Source: Sorangium cellulosum
GTDB taxonomy: Bacteria > Myxococcota_A > Polyangia > Polyangiales > Polyangiaceae
Reading direction: 5' to 3'
NCBI RefSeq assembly: GCF_004135735.1
Contig: NZ_CP012670.1
Span: 2,232,001 to 2,296,000 of the forward strand
DNA length: 64,000 bases
The position numbers and the translations under genes were made by a program. Numbering within the stretch: the stretch's first letter is position 1; each line of letters starts with the position of its first letter. Below the pieces are notes generated by a model. The model saw only the letters and a program-made list of their open reading frames with translations, was not told the origin of the DNA and ran no database searches. This document shows, piece by piece, positions 56,211-64,000 of this stretch.

Positions 56211-58157
56211 ATGGGGAACAAGACGGGGACCGGGCCCGGGGCGCCCGAGGCCGAGGCCGACACGGACGCTGCCGCCGGCGGGAATGACGAGATCCCCGCC
56301 GACGCAGACGGCGAGGGGAGCTCAGGCGCGGAGGGCGCAGACGGCGAGGAGAGCTCCCCGCGCGCCGCGGGGCCCGAGGCCGCCGCGCTGGCGGCCGGGC
56401 CGGCGCGGCCCTCGCCGCGGCAGAAGCTCGCGCCGCTCCTGCGCGAGCTGCCGGCCGCGCTCATCGCGCTCGTCATCTCCATGTGCTTCGGGCTGAGCTT
56501 CGGTGTCAATTACGGCGTCAGCAACCAGACGGCGTACATGCTGGGCTCTCTCCGGCTGCTCGATCCCAGCGTGCTCACGAAGGACTTTTATGCGGCCGGC
56601 GCGGCCAACTACCACCCGGCCTTCGCCTATGTAGGCTGGCTGCTGCTCGCCATCGATCGCGGCGGCGCGGCGGTGGGCTGGGGCCTCGTGGTCACCGTGA
56701 CGCTCGGCGCGATGTGCGTGTACTGGCTTGCGGCCGAGCTCCTGAAGCAGCGGCGCCTCGCGCTCGCCACCTTCCTGCTGGTGATGGCGATCGCCTTCGT
56801 CACCCGCACCCGCAGCGTCGCGGTCACCTTCATCTTCGATTTCATCCTGCAGCCCTCCACCCTGGGCAGCCTCTTCCTGCTCGCGGCGCTGCCGCCCTTC
56901 GTGGCCGGCCGCTATCTGCTCTCGGGCGTGTTCCTCGGCCTGAGCGGGCTGTTCCACGCCAATTACCTCATCCTCGGGATCGGCACCTTCGGCCTCACCC
57001 AGCTCCTGCTCGGCTGGAGCGGCGGCTGGAAGGATCTGGCGCGGCGCATCGCCATGCAGGTCGGGCCGGCCATCGCGGTATTCCTGCTCCTCTCCCCGCT
57101 CATCCTCAGCTCGGTGCGCTCGCCCGACGCGGCGCGCGCGCACGAGATCCTCTTCAACATCCGCTCGCGGCACCATTACGCGCCCACGACCTTCAAGGGC
57201 CGCTTCTTCCCGGTGGCGGCGTGGCAGATGCTCGGCCTCGGCGCTGGCGCGTGGCTCCTGCGCGGCCGGGAGGGGCGCGGGCGGCGCTTCGGCGCGGCGG
57301 TGCTCGCGCTGGCGATCCTCATATGGACCGGCACGCTGCTCACTACCTGGGTGCAGATCCCGCGCGTCGCGCAGGTCTTCGTGTGGCGCTTCGCGCCGTT
57401 CCTCGACCTCCTCATGCAGATGCTCGTCTGCGCGGCCTCGGCGAGCATCGCGGCCCGCCCCTCCCTCCTCCGGCGCATCCCGACCGCGGGCCTCACGCTG
57501 ACGCTGGGCGGCTTCGTCGCTCTGGCCATGCTCGACAACGAGGGCGATCTGGCGCGGGCGCTCTGGCTGGTCCTCGCGCCCGGCGCCGCGGGCGCCCTCA
57601 TCGGCGCGGCGGCGTCGCTGCTCGAGCGCCGGCGCGTCCGCCTCGCCCCGGCGCGCGCATTGTTGTTGCGCTTCGGCGCCTATGCGGTCGTTGCCTACGC
57701 GGCGTTCGCCTGCCTCCACTTCGCCGTGCCCGCGGTGAAGAGCTACCGGGAGCGGTCCAACGTGATCAAGGGTATGCGCGGGCCCGAGGACGATATGTAC
57801 GCCTGGATCCGCGCCAACACCTCGAAGGATGCGCTGTTCCTCACGCCGCCGCAGCTGGCGCGCTTCCGGCTCATCGGCGAGCGCGCCATCGTCGTCGATT
57901 GGAAGGCCAGCACCTACGTGCCCAGCGAGCTGGTGGAGTGGTACCGGCGGCTAGAGGACGTCTCCGGGCGCAAGGGCTTCCGGAGCGCGAAGGAGCTGTT
58001 CAACGGCTACGGGCGTCTCGATGCCGCTCGGCTCGACTCGCTGCAGAAGAAATACAAGTTCAATTACGTGGTGGTGGCCCGCGGCCGGGAGAAGAACCTG
58101 CCCGGCAAGATCGTCTATAAAAATTCGCGCTTCGCGATCCTCGGCCTCGCCGGCTGA
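56211..58157 (+). CDS. GT-C-like polytopic membrane protein
   Basis: 648 residues. An acidic/Ala-rich cytoplasmic start of about 75 residues precedes about 12 helices to about 515. The first periplasmic loop has 'VNYGVSNQTAYMLGSLRLLDPSVLTKDFYAAGAANYHPAFAYVGWLL', the type of acidic first loop found in GT-C glycosyltransferases that use polyprenyl-phosphate sugars. A C-terminal soluble part (about 525-648, 'MYAWIRANTSKDALFLTPPQLARFRLIGERAIVVDWKASTYVPSELVEWYRRL', 'YKFNYVVVARG') is typical of these enzymes. It would transfer a sugar on the periplasmic side, matching the divergent GT2/flippase genes. Acceptor unknown. Confidence 0.75.
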   Translation: MGNKTGTGPGAPEAEADTDAAAGGNDEIPADADGEGSSGAEGADGEESSPRAAGPEAAALAAGPARPSPRQKLAPLLRELPAALIALVISMCFGLSFGVNYGVSNQTAYMLGSLRLLDPSVLTKDFYAAGAANYHPAFAYVGWLLLAIDRGGAAVGWGLVVTVTLGAMCVYWLAAELLKQRRLALATFLLVMAIAFVTRTRSVAVTFIFDFILQPSTLGSLFLLAALPPFVAGRYLLSGVFLGLSGLFHANYLILGIGTFGLTQLLLGWSGGWKDLARRIAMQVGPAIAVFLLLSPLILSSVRSPDAARAHEILFNIRSRHHYAPTTFKGRFFPVAAWQMLGLGAGAWLLRGREGRGRRFGAAVLALAILIWTGTLLTTWVQIPRVAQVFVWRFAPFLDLLMQMLVCAASASIAARPSLLRRIPTAGLTLTLGGFVALAMLDNEGDLARALWLVLAPGAAGALIGAAASLLERRRVRLAPARALLLRFGAYAVVAYAAFACLHFAVPAVKSYRERSNVIKGMRGPEDDMYAWIRANTSKDALFLTPPQLARFRLIGERAIVVDWKASTYVPSELVEWYRRLEDVSGRKGFRSAKELFNGYGRLDAARLDSLQKKYKFNYVVVARGREKNLPGKIVYKNSRFAILGLAG

Positions 58158-58300
58158 GACGTGATCAGGACTCGAGGCCGCGCTCGGGGGGGGCGGCGCC
58201 TCGCCGGCCAGGCCTCCGGCCGGATCGAGGAGCGCTTCGTGGGCGACACCCTCAGGATGCCCGCCTCCCGTTTCATGATGATCCTCGAGGCGCCGCGGGT

Positions 58301-58323
58301 CGCGTAGCCCCTCGGGCTACGCG
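58301..58323. terminator. Hairpin spanning the permease stop codon
   Basis: CGCGTAGCCC (58301-58310) pairs perfectly with GGGCTACGCG (58314-58323) around CTC. It sits in the 160-base convergent gap and overlaps the TAG of the permease gene. Confidence 0.6.
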
Positions 58324-59099
58324 CCAAGCCGGTCCCACGCGAGCTTCGCCGTGAGCACGAGGCCGAGCGCGACCACGAACCACCGCACCTTCCTCGGCTC
58401 GATCCGCCGGGCGACCACGGCACCGGCGAACGAGCCCAGCATGGCCGCCCCCATCATGATCGGCGTGGCGACGGGATCCACCGCCCCCGCGAAGAGGAAG
58501 GCGACCGCGGCGACGCCGTTGATCAGCCCGGCGAGCACCGTCTTGATCGCGTTCAGCCGGTGGATGTCCGCGCCCCCCGCGAACGAGGAGAGGAGCGCCA
58601 GCATCATGATGCCGATGCCCGCGCCGAAGTAACCGCCGTAGATGCTCACGAGGAGCTGGAGCAGGAACACGACCCCCGGGCGTGACGGCAGGGCGAAGTC
58701 GTCCGACGCGGAGGCCCCTGCGGAGGGCCGCGGCGGGCGCAGGTTCTGCCAGAAGAGCAGCAGCGTCGCGACGAGCACGAGCGCGGGCACGGCGGCGTCG
58801 AACACGCGCTGCGGCGTCACGAGCAGGAGCGCCGAGCCGGCGAGGCCGCCGAGCAGCGACGGCAGCAGCAGGACGCGGAGGACGCGGTGGTCCCGCGCGA
58901 GCTCGCGGCGGTACGCCCACGCCGACGCGAGCGACGCAGGCGTGAGCGCCACGGCGTTCGTCGCGTTCGCGGCGAGCGGGGGCAGGCCCGCCGCGATCGC
59001 CGCGGGGAACGACACCAGCGTGCCGCCCCCGGCCACCGCGTTGATGACGCCGGCCACGGCGGCGGCGCCGGCGAGGAGTGCGGCTCCGGTCAGATCCAC
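58317..59099 (-). CDS. TauE/SafE-family permease
   Basis: 260 residues from a GTG at 59099. Eight membrane segments in the two-fold repeat of the family: 'LLAGAAAVAGVINAVAGGGTLVSFPAAIAAGLPPLAANATNAVALTPASLASAWAYRREL' (GGG.l..f and N.t signature), then 'RVFDAAVPALVLVATLLLFWQNL', 'LLVSIYGGYFGAGIGIMMLALL' and 'RLNAIKTVLAGLINGVAAVAFLFAG'. These carriers export or import sulfoacetate, sulfite or related anions. An inverted partial copy lies at 52111-52327. Divergent from the DUF4091 gene with 186 bases between. Confidence 0.92.
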   Translation of the reverse strand: MDLTGAALLAGAAAVAGVINAVAGGGTLVSFPAAIAAGLPPLAANATNAVALTPASLASAWAYRRELARDHRVLRVLLLPSLLGGLAGSALLLVTPQRVFDAAVPALVLVATLLLFWQNLRPPRPSAGASASDDFALPSRPGVVFLLQLLVSIYGGYFGAGIGIMMLALLSSFAGGADIHRLNAIKTVLAGLINGVAAVAFLFAGAVDPVATPIMMGAAMLGSFAGAVVARRIEPRKVRWFVVALGLVLTAKLAWDRLGA

Positions 59100-59285
59100 G
59101 GCGCGACATGGCCCGACGCCGGCGTCGCTGTCAACCGCCCGCGCCGCGACGGTCCGGTCGCCGCGCCGGCCGCCGGCAGGGCGCCGCGAGGCCGCGCTGT
59201 TCGGCGCCGCGGCGTCGGCGATAGAATCGCGACGCCGCCGCCGCGGCGGCCGCTCTCTCCGCGGGCGCCAGGCGGACCGAGGGTC

Positions 59286-61373
59286 ATGCCGCGATCCCAT
59301 CTGCTCACCACCGCCGCGCTGCTCTCCGCGCTCTCGTCGGTCACGCTCCCGGCCCCGGCCGCCGCAGCGGGCGAGCGTGACCTGGGGCGTCCGCAGGTCT
59401 GGGGGGTCGACGACGGCACGCGCGTGCGCAGGGAGGACGCTGGCCTGCCGCTCTCGCGCGGCGAAGGAAACCCGCTCTTCCGGCCCGGTGAGCCGATCCG
59501 CCTCGGCGCGCTCCGCGCGGAGGTCGTCGCGTTCCAGGTGATCGTCGAGGCTGGCACGGAGCCCGTGCACGGCGTCACCGTGGAGCTCCCCGGCCTCGCG
59601 CCCGCGGCCGGCACAGGGGCGCCCGAGAAAGAGCCCGGCGCGCCCGCGAAAGAGCCCGGTGCGCCCGCGAAAGAGCCCGGCGCGCCGCAGCACCCGGGAC
59701 ACGCCCAGGGCGCCGCGGCCGCGCCGGCGATCTCGATCGCGCGCTTCGTCGAGCACTACGTCGAGATCAAGCGGCGCTCGCGCAACGAGCGACGTCCCGC
59801 CGAGTCGCTCGGGTGGAGCCCGGCGGCGCGGCCGCCCGACGACAGGCACCTCGGCTTCCTTCCGGACGCGCTCATCCCGGTCGATCTCGCGCCGCCCTGG
59901 GCGCCCTATCCGCTCGAGGTGGGCGCCCGGGAGACCAGGGCGGTCTGGATCGATCTCCACGTCCCGGAGGACGCCGCCGCGGGGGTCTACCAGGGGAACG
60001 TGCTCGTCCGCTCGGCCTCCCACGGCGACCTCGCGGCGCTCGATCTCAGGCTCGAGGTCGCCTCGGCGACGCTGCCGTACAGCCCGGTCGACTTCATCGC
60101 GTTCTACGAGGCCGGCGAGGTCGCCGAGCGGGTCGGGGACGGACCCGCCGTCGAGCAGCAGCTCTGGCAGCTCCTGCACGAGCATCACGTCGACGGCTTC
60201 GCGTCGGTCAGGACGCCCGCCGAGGTGGAGCGGCTGCGCGCGGCCATCGACGGCTCGCTCTACACGAAGGAGCACCGCTACCGGGGGCCCGGCGCGGGCG
60301 TCCCCCCGTCCGCGGTGGCGCTCGGCGCCTACGGCGGCTTCGGCGACCCCAGGGAAGAGACCCTCCCCCGCGTCGAGGCCGTCGCAGACCTCCTCCCGCC
60401 CACGGTGGACGACGTGATGCTGTACGCGATCGACGAGCAGTGCGAGAGCCCCCGCGGGCCCGGGTGGCGCCGGCTGATCCGCGGCTCGCGCCTGTCGTCG
60501 CGCATCCTCGTGGGGCACTCGTGCGGCGAGATCCACCCGCTGGAGCAGGACGTCGATCTCGTGCTCACGCCGGCCAACCGCTTCGACTCGGCGTGGGCGC
60601 GCGCCGCGCGCGAGGCCGGAAAGCGGCTCTGGGTGTACAACGGCGCGCTGCCGCGGACCGGCACCTTCATGATCGACGCGCCGCTCACCGGGCTCATGGC
60701 CAACGGCTGGATCGCGGCCTCGCACGAGGTGGGCCGCTGGTTCCTGTGGGAGACCGCATTCTGGCACGATGGCAACCGCGGCGGCAAGGGGCCGATCGAC
60801 CCGTTCACGGTCGCCGAGAATTTCCACAACCAGGACGGCGACGCGTGCCTCGGCGACGGCATGCTGCTCTATCCCGGGACGCAGCGCGGGCCGTTTGCCT
60901 CCCGTTCGATCGGATTTCCCGGCGTGCTCCCCTCGATGCGCCTGAAGAGCCTGCGCCGAGGGATCCAGGACGCCGGCTACATCGCGCTGGCGCGGGCGGC
61001 GTCGCCCGGCGCCGCGGACGCGATCGTGAAGGAGGTGATCCCGGCCGCGCTCGACGAGGCGCTCGACACCGCGCCCACCGCGTGGAGCAGCGAGGGCGCC
61101 CCGTTCTTCGAGGGGCGGGCCGCGCTGCGCGCCCTGATCCCGAAGAATGCCTCGCTCGACGCCGCCTCCGTCCGCCGCGTGCTCGCCGAGGCGGCGGCCG
61201 CGCGACGCGCGCTCGTCCCGCGCGCGCAAGGCGCGGGCGAGGGCCCGGCGTGGGGAAAGCCGGGCGACCTCGGGCGGTGGCGAACGACGGGGTTGCTCCT
61301 CGTGGGCGTCGCGGCGCTCGTGGTGGCGATCGTTCTCTTCCGTTGGGGACGGTCGTATCGCAAGGCCGGGTGA
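59286..61373 (+). CDS. DUF4091 / GH123-like secreted protein, membrane-anchored
   Basis: 695 residues with a signal peptide (LLTTAALLSALSSVTLPAPAAAA). Domains: N-terminal beta region with 'PLFRPGEPIRLGALRAEVVAFQVIVEAGTEPV' and 'AVWIDLHVPEDAAAGVYQGNVLV', interrupted by a (GAPAKEP)-type repeat insert at about 120-135. A TIM-barrel-like region follows ('YSPVDFIAFYEAGE', 'LHEHHVDGFASVRTP', 'DDVMLYAIDEQCESPRGPGW'), and a DUF4091 part with 'GWIAASHEVGRWFLWETAFWHDGNRGGKGPIDPFTVAENFHNQDGDACLGDGMLLYPGTQRG' and 'PSMRLKSLRRGIQDAGYIALA'. Related to GH123 hexosaminidase-type enzymes, so a surface glycosidase is inferred. One C-terminal helix anchors it. Its stop codon TGA is the start of repeat array E. 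Confidence 0.87.
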   Translation: MPRSHLLTTAALLSALSSVTLPAPAAAAGERDLGRPQVWGVDDGTRVRREDAGLPLSRGEGNPLFRPGEPIRLGALRAEVVAFQVIVEAGTEPVHGVTVELPGLAPAAGTGAPEKEPGAPAKEPGAPAKEPGAPQHPGHAQGAAAAPAISIARFVEHYVEIKRRSRNERRPAESLGWSPAARPPDDRHLGFLPDALIPVDLAPPWAPYPLEVGARETRAVWIDLHVPEDAAAGVYQGNVLVRSASHGDLAALDLRLEVASATLPYSPVDFIAFYEAGEVAERVGDGPAVEQQLWQLLHEHHVDGFASVRTPAEVERLRAAIDGSLYTKEHRYRGPGAGVPPSAVALGAYGGFGDPREETLPRVEAVADLLPPTVDDVMLYAIDEQCESPRGPGWRRLIRGSRLSSRILVGHSCGEIHPLEQDVDLVLTPANRFDSAWARAAREAGKRLWVYNGALPRTGTFMIDAPLTGLMANGWIAASHEVGRWFLWETAFWHDGNRGGKGPIDPFTVAENFHNQDGDACLGDGMLLYPGTQRGPFASRSIGFPGVLPSMRLKSLRRGIQDAGYIALARAASPGAADAIVKEVIPAALDEALDTAPTAWSSEGAPFFEGRAALRALIPKNASLDAASVRRVLAEAAAARRALVPRAQGAGEGPAWGKPGDLGRWRTTGLLLVGVAALVVAIVLFRWGRSYRKAG

Positions 61374-61623
61374 CCTCAACCTCGGGCAACCTTGACCTCA
61401 ACCTCGGTCGGTGCCCCCAACCTCGGTCGGTGCCCCGTGCCCCCAACCTGGGTGACCTCAACCTCGGTCGGTGACCTCAACCTCGGTCGGTGGCGACCAA
61501 CCTGGGTGACCTCAACCTCGGTCGGTGACCTCAACCTCGGTCGGTGGCGGCCTCAACCTCGGTCGGATGCCGGGTGGGTGACCTCAACCCCGGTCGGGCG
61601 TAGATGACCTCAACCCCGGTCGG
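61371..61623 (+). repeat. Repeat array E (TGACCTCAACCTCGGTCGG units)
   Basis: About thirteen variants of CAACCTCGGTCGG or CAACCTGGGTGAC in 253 bases, often as 19-base TGACCTCAACCTCGGTCGG units; the last two read CAACCCCGGTCGG. GGTC-GGT-GACC is the recurring dyad. The first unit contains the stop codon of the DUF4091 gene. The core differs from the other arrays by C for G at one position, so it is a subfamily. Confidence 0.93.
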
Positions 61624-61786
61624 CTCCGATGACGCGCGCTCGCGATTGGCGTGTCCTGGACGGACGCCTGTGATTCACGTGCTCGGGATGGATGGGGGAA
61701 CGATCATTCAAGCAGGACGCCTGGCGGCGCTCTCCGCACGGGACGGGGTCGCCGGCGGATCGGGCGATGGCCCGTCCGCGCCGCGC
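61624..61786. other. Short gap after array E
   Basis: 163 bases without a plausible gene; the 3' flank of the convergent phasin-like gene. Confidence 0.3.
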
Positions 61787-62212
61787 TCAGGACGCCTTCA
61801 TGATGAGCTGCTGCGCCTGCCGGCGGTCGCCGACGAGCGAGACCGCCGTCTCGGACGCGAGCCCGGCCGCGCCCTGGGAGGTGCGGCGGACCATGCCGAG
61901 CAGCGCATACCAACCTTGTTCGCTGCTCGCCAGGGCGCGCGCGCTGATGCCGTCCATGCGCACGAGCGTCTTGCGCGCCACGCGGAACATGCTCTGGTTG
62001 ATGCCCTCAAGCAGATCGAGCGTGGCGCCGAGCCGCTCCTGCGTCTCGGTGCGGGCGTCCTCGAAGAAGCCGAATCCGGCGCGCACGATCTCATCCATGA
62101 CCCCGAGGCTGCCCTCGACCCAGGTGGTGATCAGGCCCTCTCGCGGATCACTGCTCTGCGCTTGAACTGGTCTGCTGGTGACGCTGGCCTGGCCCGACAA
62201 GCTCTCATCCAT
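61787..62212 (-). CDS. Phasin-like helical protein, unknown role
   Basis: 141 residues from the ATG at 62212; GGAAGGGGG lies 6 to 14 bases before the start. Long amphipathic helices: 'LITTWVEGSLGVMDEIVRAGFGFFEDARTETQERLGATLDLLEGINQSMFRVARKTLVRMDGISARALASSEQGWYALLGMVRRTSQGAAGLASETAVSLVGDR'. The spacing of Phe/Leu and the 'E...R......l.......R' heptads resemble phasins (polyhydroxyalkanoate-granule coat proteins) but no diagnostic motif is seen. A secreted PHB-depolymerase-like gene is 50 kb away. Cytoplasmic, no signal. Confidence 0.6.
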   Translation of the reverse strand: MDESLSGQASVTSRPVQAQSSDPREGLITTWVEGSLGVMDEIVRAGFGFFEDARTETQERLGATLDLLEGINQSMFRVARKTLVRMDGISARALASSEQGWYALLGMVRRTSQGAAGLASETAVSLVGDRRQAQQLIMKAS

Positions 62213-62536
62213 CGTGAACCCCCTTCCTGGATTGGCAGGCCGTTCGCCCGCCGGTGGCAACGACTATCGATCTCCGAAGTCTCGGTCGGGTGATGGCGTG
62301 GCAACAAGGGCGTGACTTCCCGTCCATGGCCGGCCCATGGCGTGGCCATGGCACCTCCCCCCAACGGAATGCCCTCGCCGGAGCGCTCTTCCAAGCGCCC
62401 ACCGCGTCCCCCCTGACGCCCGCGATTCCCGAAAGAACCTCGCTACAGGTAGGCATCATACCAGAATGGTAAGCTTGCGGCCCCAGGAAGATCCTTAATC
62501 CTTGGCAGGTGCCTCCCGGACGGCTAGGGTCCGGAG
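62213..62536. other. Intergenic region, 324 bases
   Basis: Divergent gap between the phasin-like gene and the glycosidase-like lipoprotein. A run of GGCCATGG-type dyads occurs at about 62320-62355. No gene or RNA recognised. Confidence 0.35.
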
Positions 62537-64000
62537 GTGCCGACGAGCAGCGATCGATTCGTGATGGGAACCACGCTGACAACGCTCCTTGCCGCATCCT
62601 GCGCATCCTCCAGGGTGCCGCAAAGCGAGGCCCCGTCCGCGCCGCGGGATCCTGGAATGCTGGTCTTCGACCTGCGCGAAGGCGACATTCACAACCACTT
62701 TTTCCGTCGTGGCAGCGTCGCTGCGCACGTCCTCACGAGGTCGGGCGCGTCCCCGCGGCTCATCGTCGCTTTTCCGGCAGGGAACATGGGAATCGCGGCG
62801 TGGTTCGACAACGCGGCGGCGCGGGCGGAGCTCTCGGTGGAGGGCGGCCTCTCGGGGGTGGAGCAGGCCGACGGGATGCGCGGCGTCTCGGCGCTCCTCA
62901 CGAGCACGGCCCCGGCGCTCCGCGTCCGCCGGCTCCTGCTCGGGAGCGTGCGGACGATCCGCGACGTCGGCCGCGACGGCGAGGTCCCGGCCTGGCTCCA
63001 CAGCGCCGTCGAGGTCGGCGACACCCCGCGCGGCGCCTCGATCGCCGCGCGGCGCACCACCCGGGACGGCGAGCACCACCTCGAGCTCCGCGTCGAGGCC
63101 CTGGACGGCACGACCGCCACGCTCGGGGCGGGTGGGCACATCGAGCTCACGGCGGGCCCGAAGGGGCTGCGCGTCCGGGTCACGGCGCTCTCGGACGAGC
63201 CGCCGCTCACGCCGGTGCCCGTCGGCGAGATCGTGACGGAGCGGGCCGGGGACGACGCGCGCCAGCGCCAGGCGCTCGCGTTCCTCACGTACCGCGAGAA
63301 GCTGCTCGCCGGCTCCTGGCGCTTTCTCACGTACTTCGGTCGGGACACGCTGCTCGCGGTGAGGATGCTCCTGCCCGTGCTCGAGCCGGCCGTCGTCGAG
63401 GCGGGCCTCGGCTCGGTGCTCGATCGGCTGAGCCCGACCGGGGAGGTGGCGCACGAGGAGGCGATCGGCGAGCTCGCGGCGCTGCTCCACCTCGAGGCGG
63501 GCCGCACCGAGGGCCTGCGCGAGCCCGTCTACGACTACAAGATGATCGACGACGACTTCCTGCTCGCGCCGCTCGCCGCCGAGTACCTCCTCGGCACCGC
63601 GGCGGGCCGGGAGCGCGCGGCGGCGTTCCTCGCGCGCCGGACGCCGGGCGGGGAGACGTACGCCGAGGCGCTCGCCCGGAACGTGGCGCTCGTCCTGCGC
63701 CTCGCCACCCCGTTCGCCGAGACGCGGGACGTGAAGGCGCTCATCGCGCTCAAGGAGGGCGAGCGGGTGGGGGAGTGGCGCGACAGCGAGGAGGGGCTCG
63801 GGTACGGCCGGATCCCCTTCAACGTGAACGTCGCGCTCGTGCCGGCGGCGCTCCACGCCTCGGCGCGGCTGCTCGCGAGCCCGCTGCTCGGGGCCGACGC
63901 CGAGGGCGCCGGCCGGGCCGAGCGGCTCGCGCGGGCGTGGAAGAGCGCCGGCGCGTTCTTCCGGGTGGAGCTCCCGGAGGACGAGGCGCGGCGGCGCGTG
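62537..64000 (+). CDS. Glycogen-debranching-like (six-hairpin) lipoprotein, 5' part
   Basis: The frame runs from a GTG at 62537 to the window edge without a stop (488 codons seen). A signal with lipobox LAASC (after ATG 62564, an alternative start) precedes a beta-rich N-terminal domain ('MLVFDLREGDIHNHFFRRGSVAAHVL', 'RLIVAFPAGNMGIAAWF'). The central part has 'TYREKLLAGSWRFLTYFGRDTLLAVRMLLPVLEPAVVEAGLGSVLDRLSPTGEVAHEEAIGE' and 'YDYKMIDDDFLLAPLAAEYLL', the amylo-alpha-1,6-glucosidase/GH15-like toroid phrase with the FGRDT helix and acidic residues. A secreted carbohydrate-active enzyme is inferred. The C-terminus lies outside the window. Confidence 0.75.
   Translation, partial: MPTSSDRFVMGTTLTTLLAASCASSRVPQSEAPSAPRDPGMLVFDLREGDIHNHFFRRGSVAAHVLTRSGASPRLIVAFPAGNMGIAAWFDNAAARAELSVEGGLSGVEQADGMRGVSALLTSTAPALRVRRLLLGSVRTIRDVGRDGEVPAWLHSAVEVGDTPRGASIAARRTTRDGEHHLELRVEALDGTTATLGAGGHIELTAGPKGLRVRVTALSDEPPLTPVPVGEIVTERAGDDARQRQALAFLTYREKLLAGSWRFLTYFGRDTLLAVRMLLPVLEPAVVEAGLGSVLDRLSPTGEVAHEEAIGELAALLHLEAGRTEGLREPVYDYKMIDDDFLLAPLAAEYLLGTAAGRERAAAFLARRTPGGETYAEALARNVALVLRLATPFAETRDVKALIALKEGERVGEWRDSEEGLGYGRIPFNVNVALVPAALHASARLLASPLLGADAEGAGRAERLARAWKSAGAFFRVELPEDEARRRV

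Noticed and set aside
58161..58308. A 48-codon plus-strand frame ending 'FMMILEAPRVA'
   Set aside because: No ribosome binding site or family match; it lies in a convergent gap and ends in the terminator hairpin.
59100..61379. Extension of the permease frame to 1020 codons upstream
   Set aside because: The extra part is antisense to the DUF4091 gene; the family starts at the GTG at 59099.

Overview
The window is very GC-rich (roughly 70 percent) with strong third-position GC bias, many GTG/TTG starts, abundant lipoproteins with Ser/Gly/Thr- or Pro-rich linkers, a LuxR-type regulator carrying a DUF2378-like domain, and long beta-propeller and alpha/alpha-toroid proteins. This points to a large-genome myxobacterium of the Sorangium/Polyangium type. 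That assignment is inference from gene style; no rRNA or other phylogenetic marker is present.

Layout. 1-12.5 kb: the end of an ABC-2 exporter, a DUF2288 protein, a secreted alpha/beta hydrolase, a TonB-dependent receptor with an N-terminal TonB-like domain and a 12-copy APTQVAA linker, a non-specific nuclease facing a NuiA-type nuclease inhibitor, class II fructose-bisphosphate aldolase, small hypothetical proteins and a secreted PHB-depolymerase-like esterase lipoprotein. 12.7-21.9 kb: LuxR regulator, a large beta-propeller lipoprotein, YdeI-like fragment, 3-methyladenine glycosylase I, WYL regulator, decayed GNAT and RCC1 genes, and a PEBP-like lipoprotein. 21.9-35.1 kb: an orphan type VI secretion vgrG island with two DUF2169 proteins, a PAAR-like DUF4150 protein, DUF3540, a pentapeptide protein, and a 3-kb tandem duplication of [DUF3467 - ASH/beta-helix protein - vgrG 3' half]. 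35.1-42 kb: IS91-family remnant, solitary RelE/ParE-like toxin, a three-gene overlapping operon (membrane alpha/alpha-toroid protein, small membrane protein, HTTM protein) and a protease remnant. 42-46 kb: a secreted toroid glycosidase-like lipoprotein and a REP-associated (Y1/HUH) transposase bracketed by inverted repeat arrays. 46-52 kb: KptA, LysR, a secreted clan-CD protease-like protein and a GNAT-methyltransferase fusion. 52-64 kb: duplicated/truncated gene debris, a glycolipid-type cluster (flippase-like LPG_synthase_TM protein, GT2, methyltransferase, divergent GT-C-like membrane protein), a TauE/SafE permease, a DUF4091 protein, a phasin-like protein and the start of a glycoside-hydrolase-like lipoprotein.

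The most unusual feature is a dispersed repeat family built on the core CAACCTSGGTSGG. It forms five arrays in 64 kb (about 5.4, 13.8, 44.0, 45.4 and 61.5 kb). Four sit at the 3' ends of genes and one lies in frame inside the TonB receptor. Two of them flank, in inverted orientation, the HUH transposase at 44.2-45.2 kb. This looks like a REP/RAYT system with an unfamiliar repeat. The second candidate is the T6SS island: its VgrG stops right after the OB-fold, while neighbouring genes encode ASH-domain proteins with VgrG-tail-like beta-strand repeats, as if the spike were split and duplicated.

All functions come from reading motifs by eye; no database search was run.
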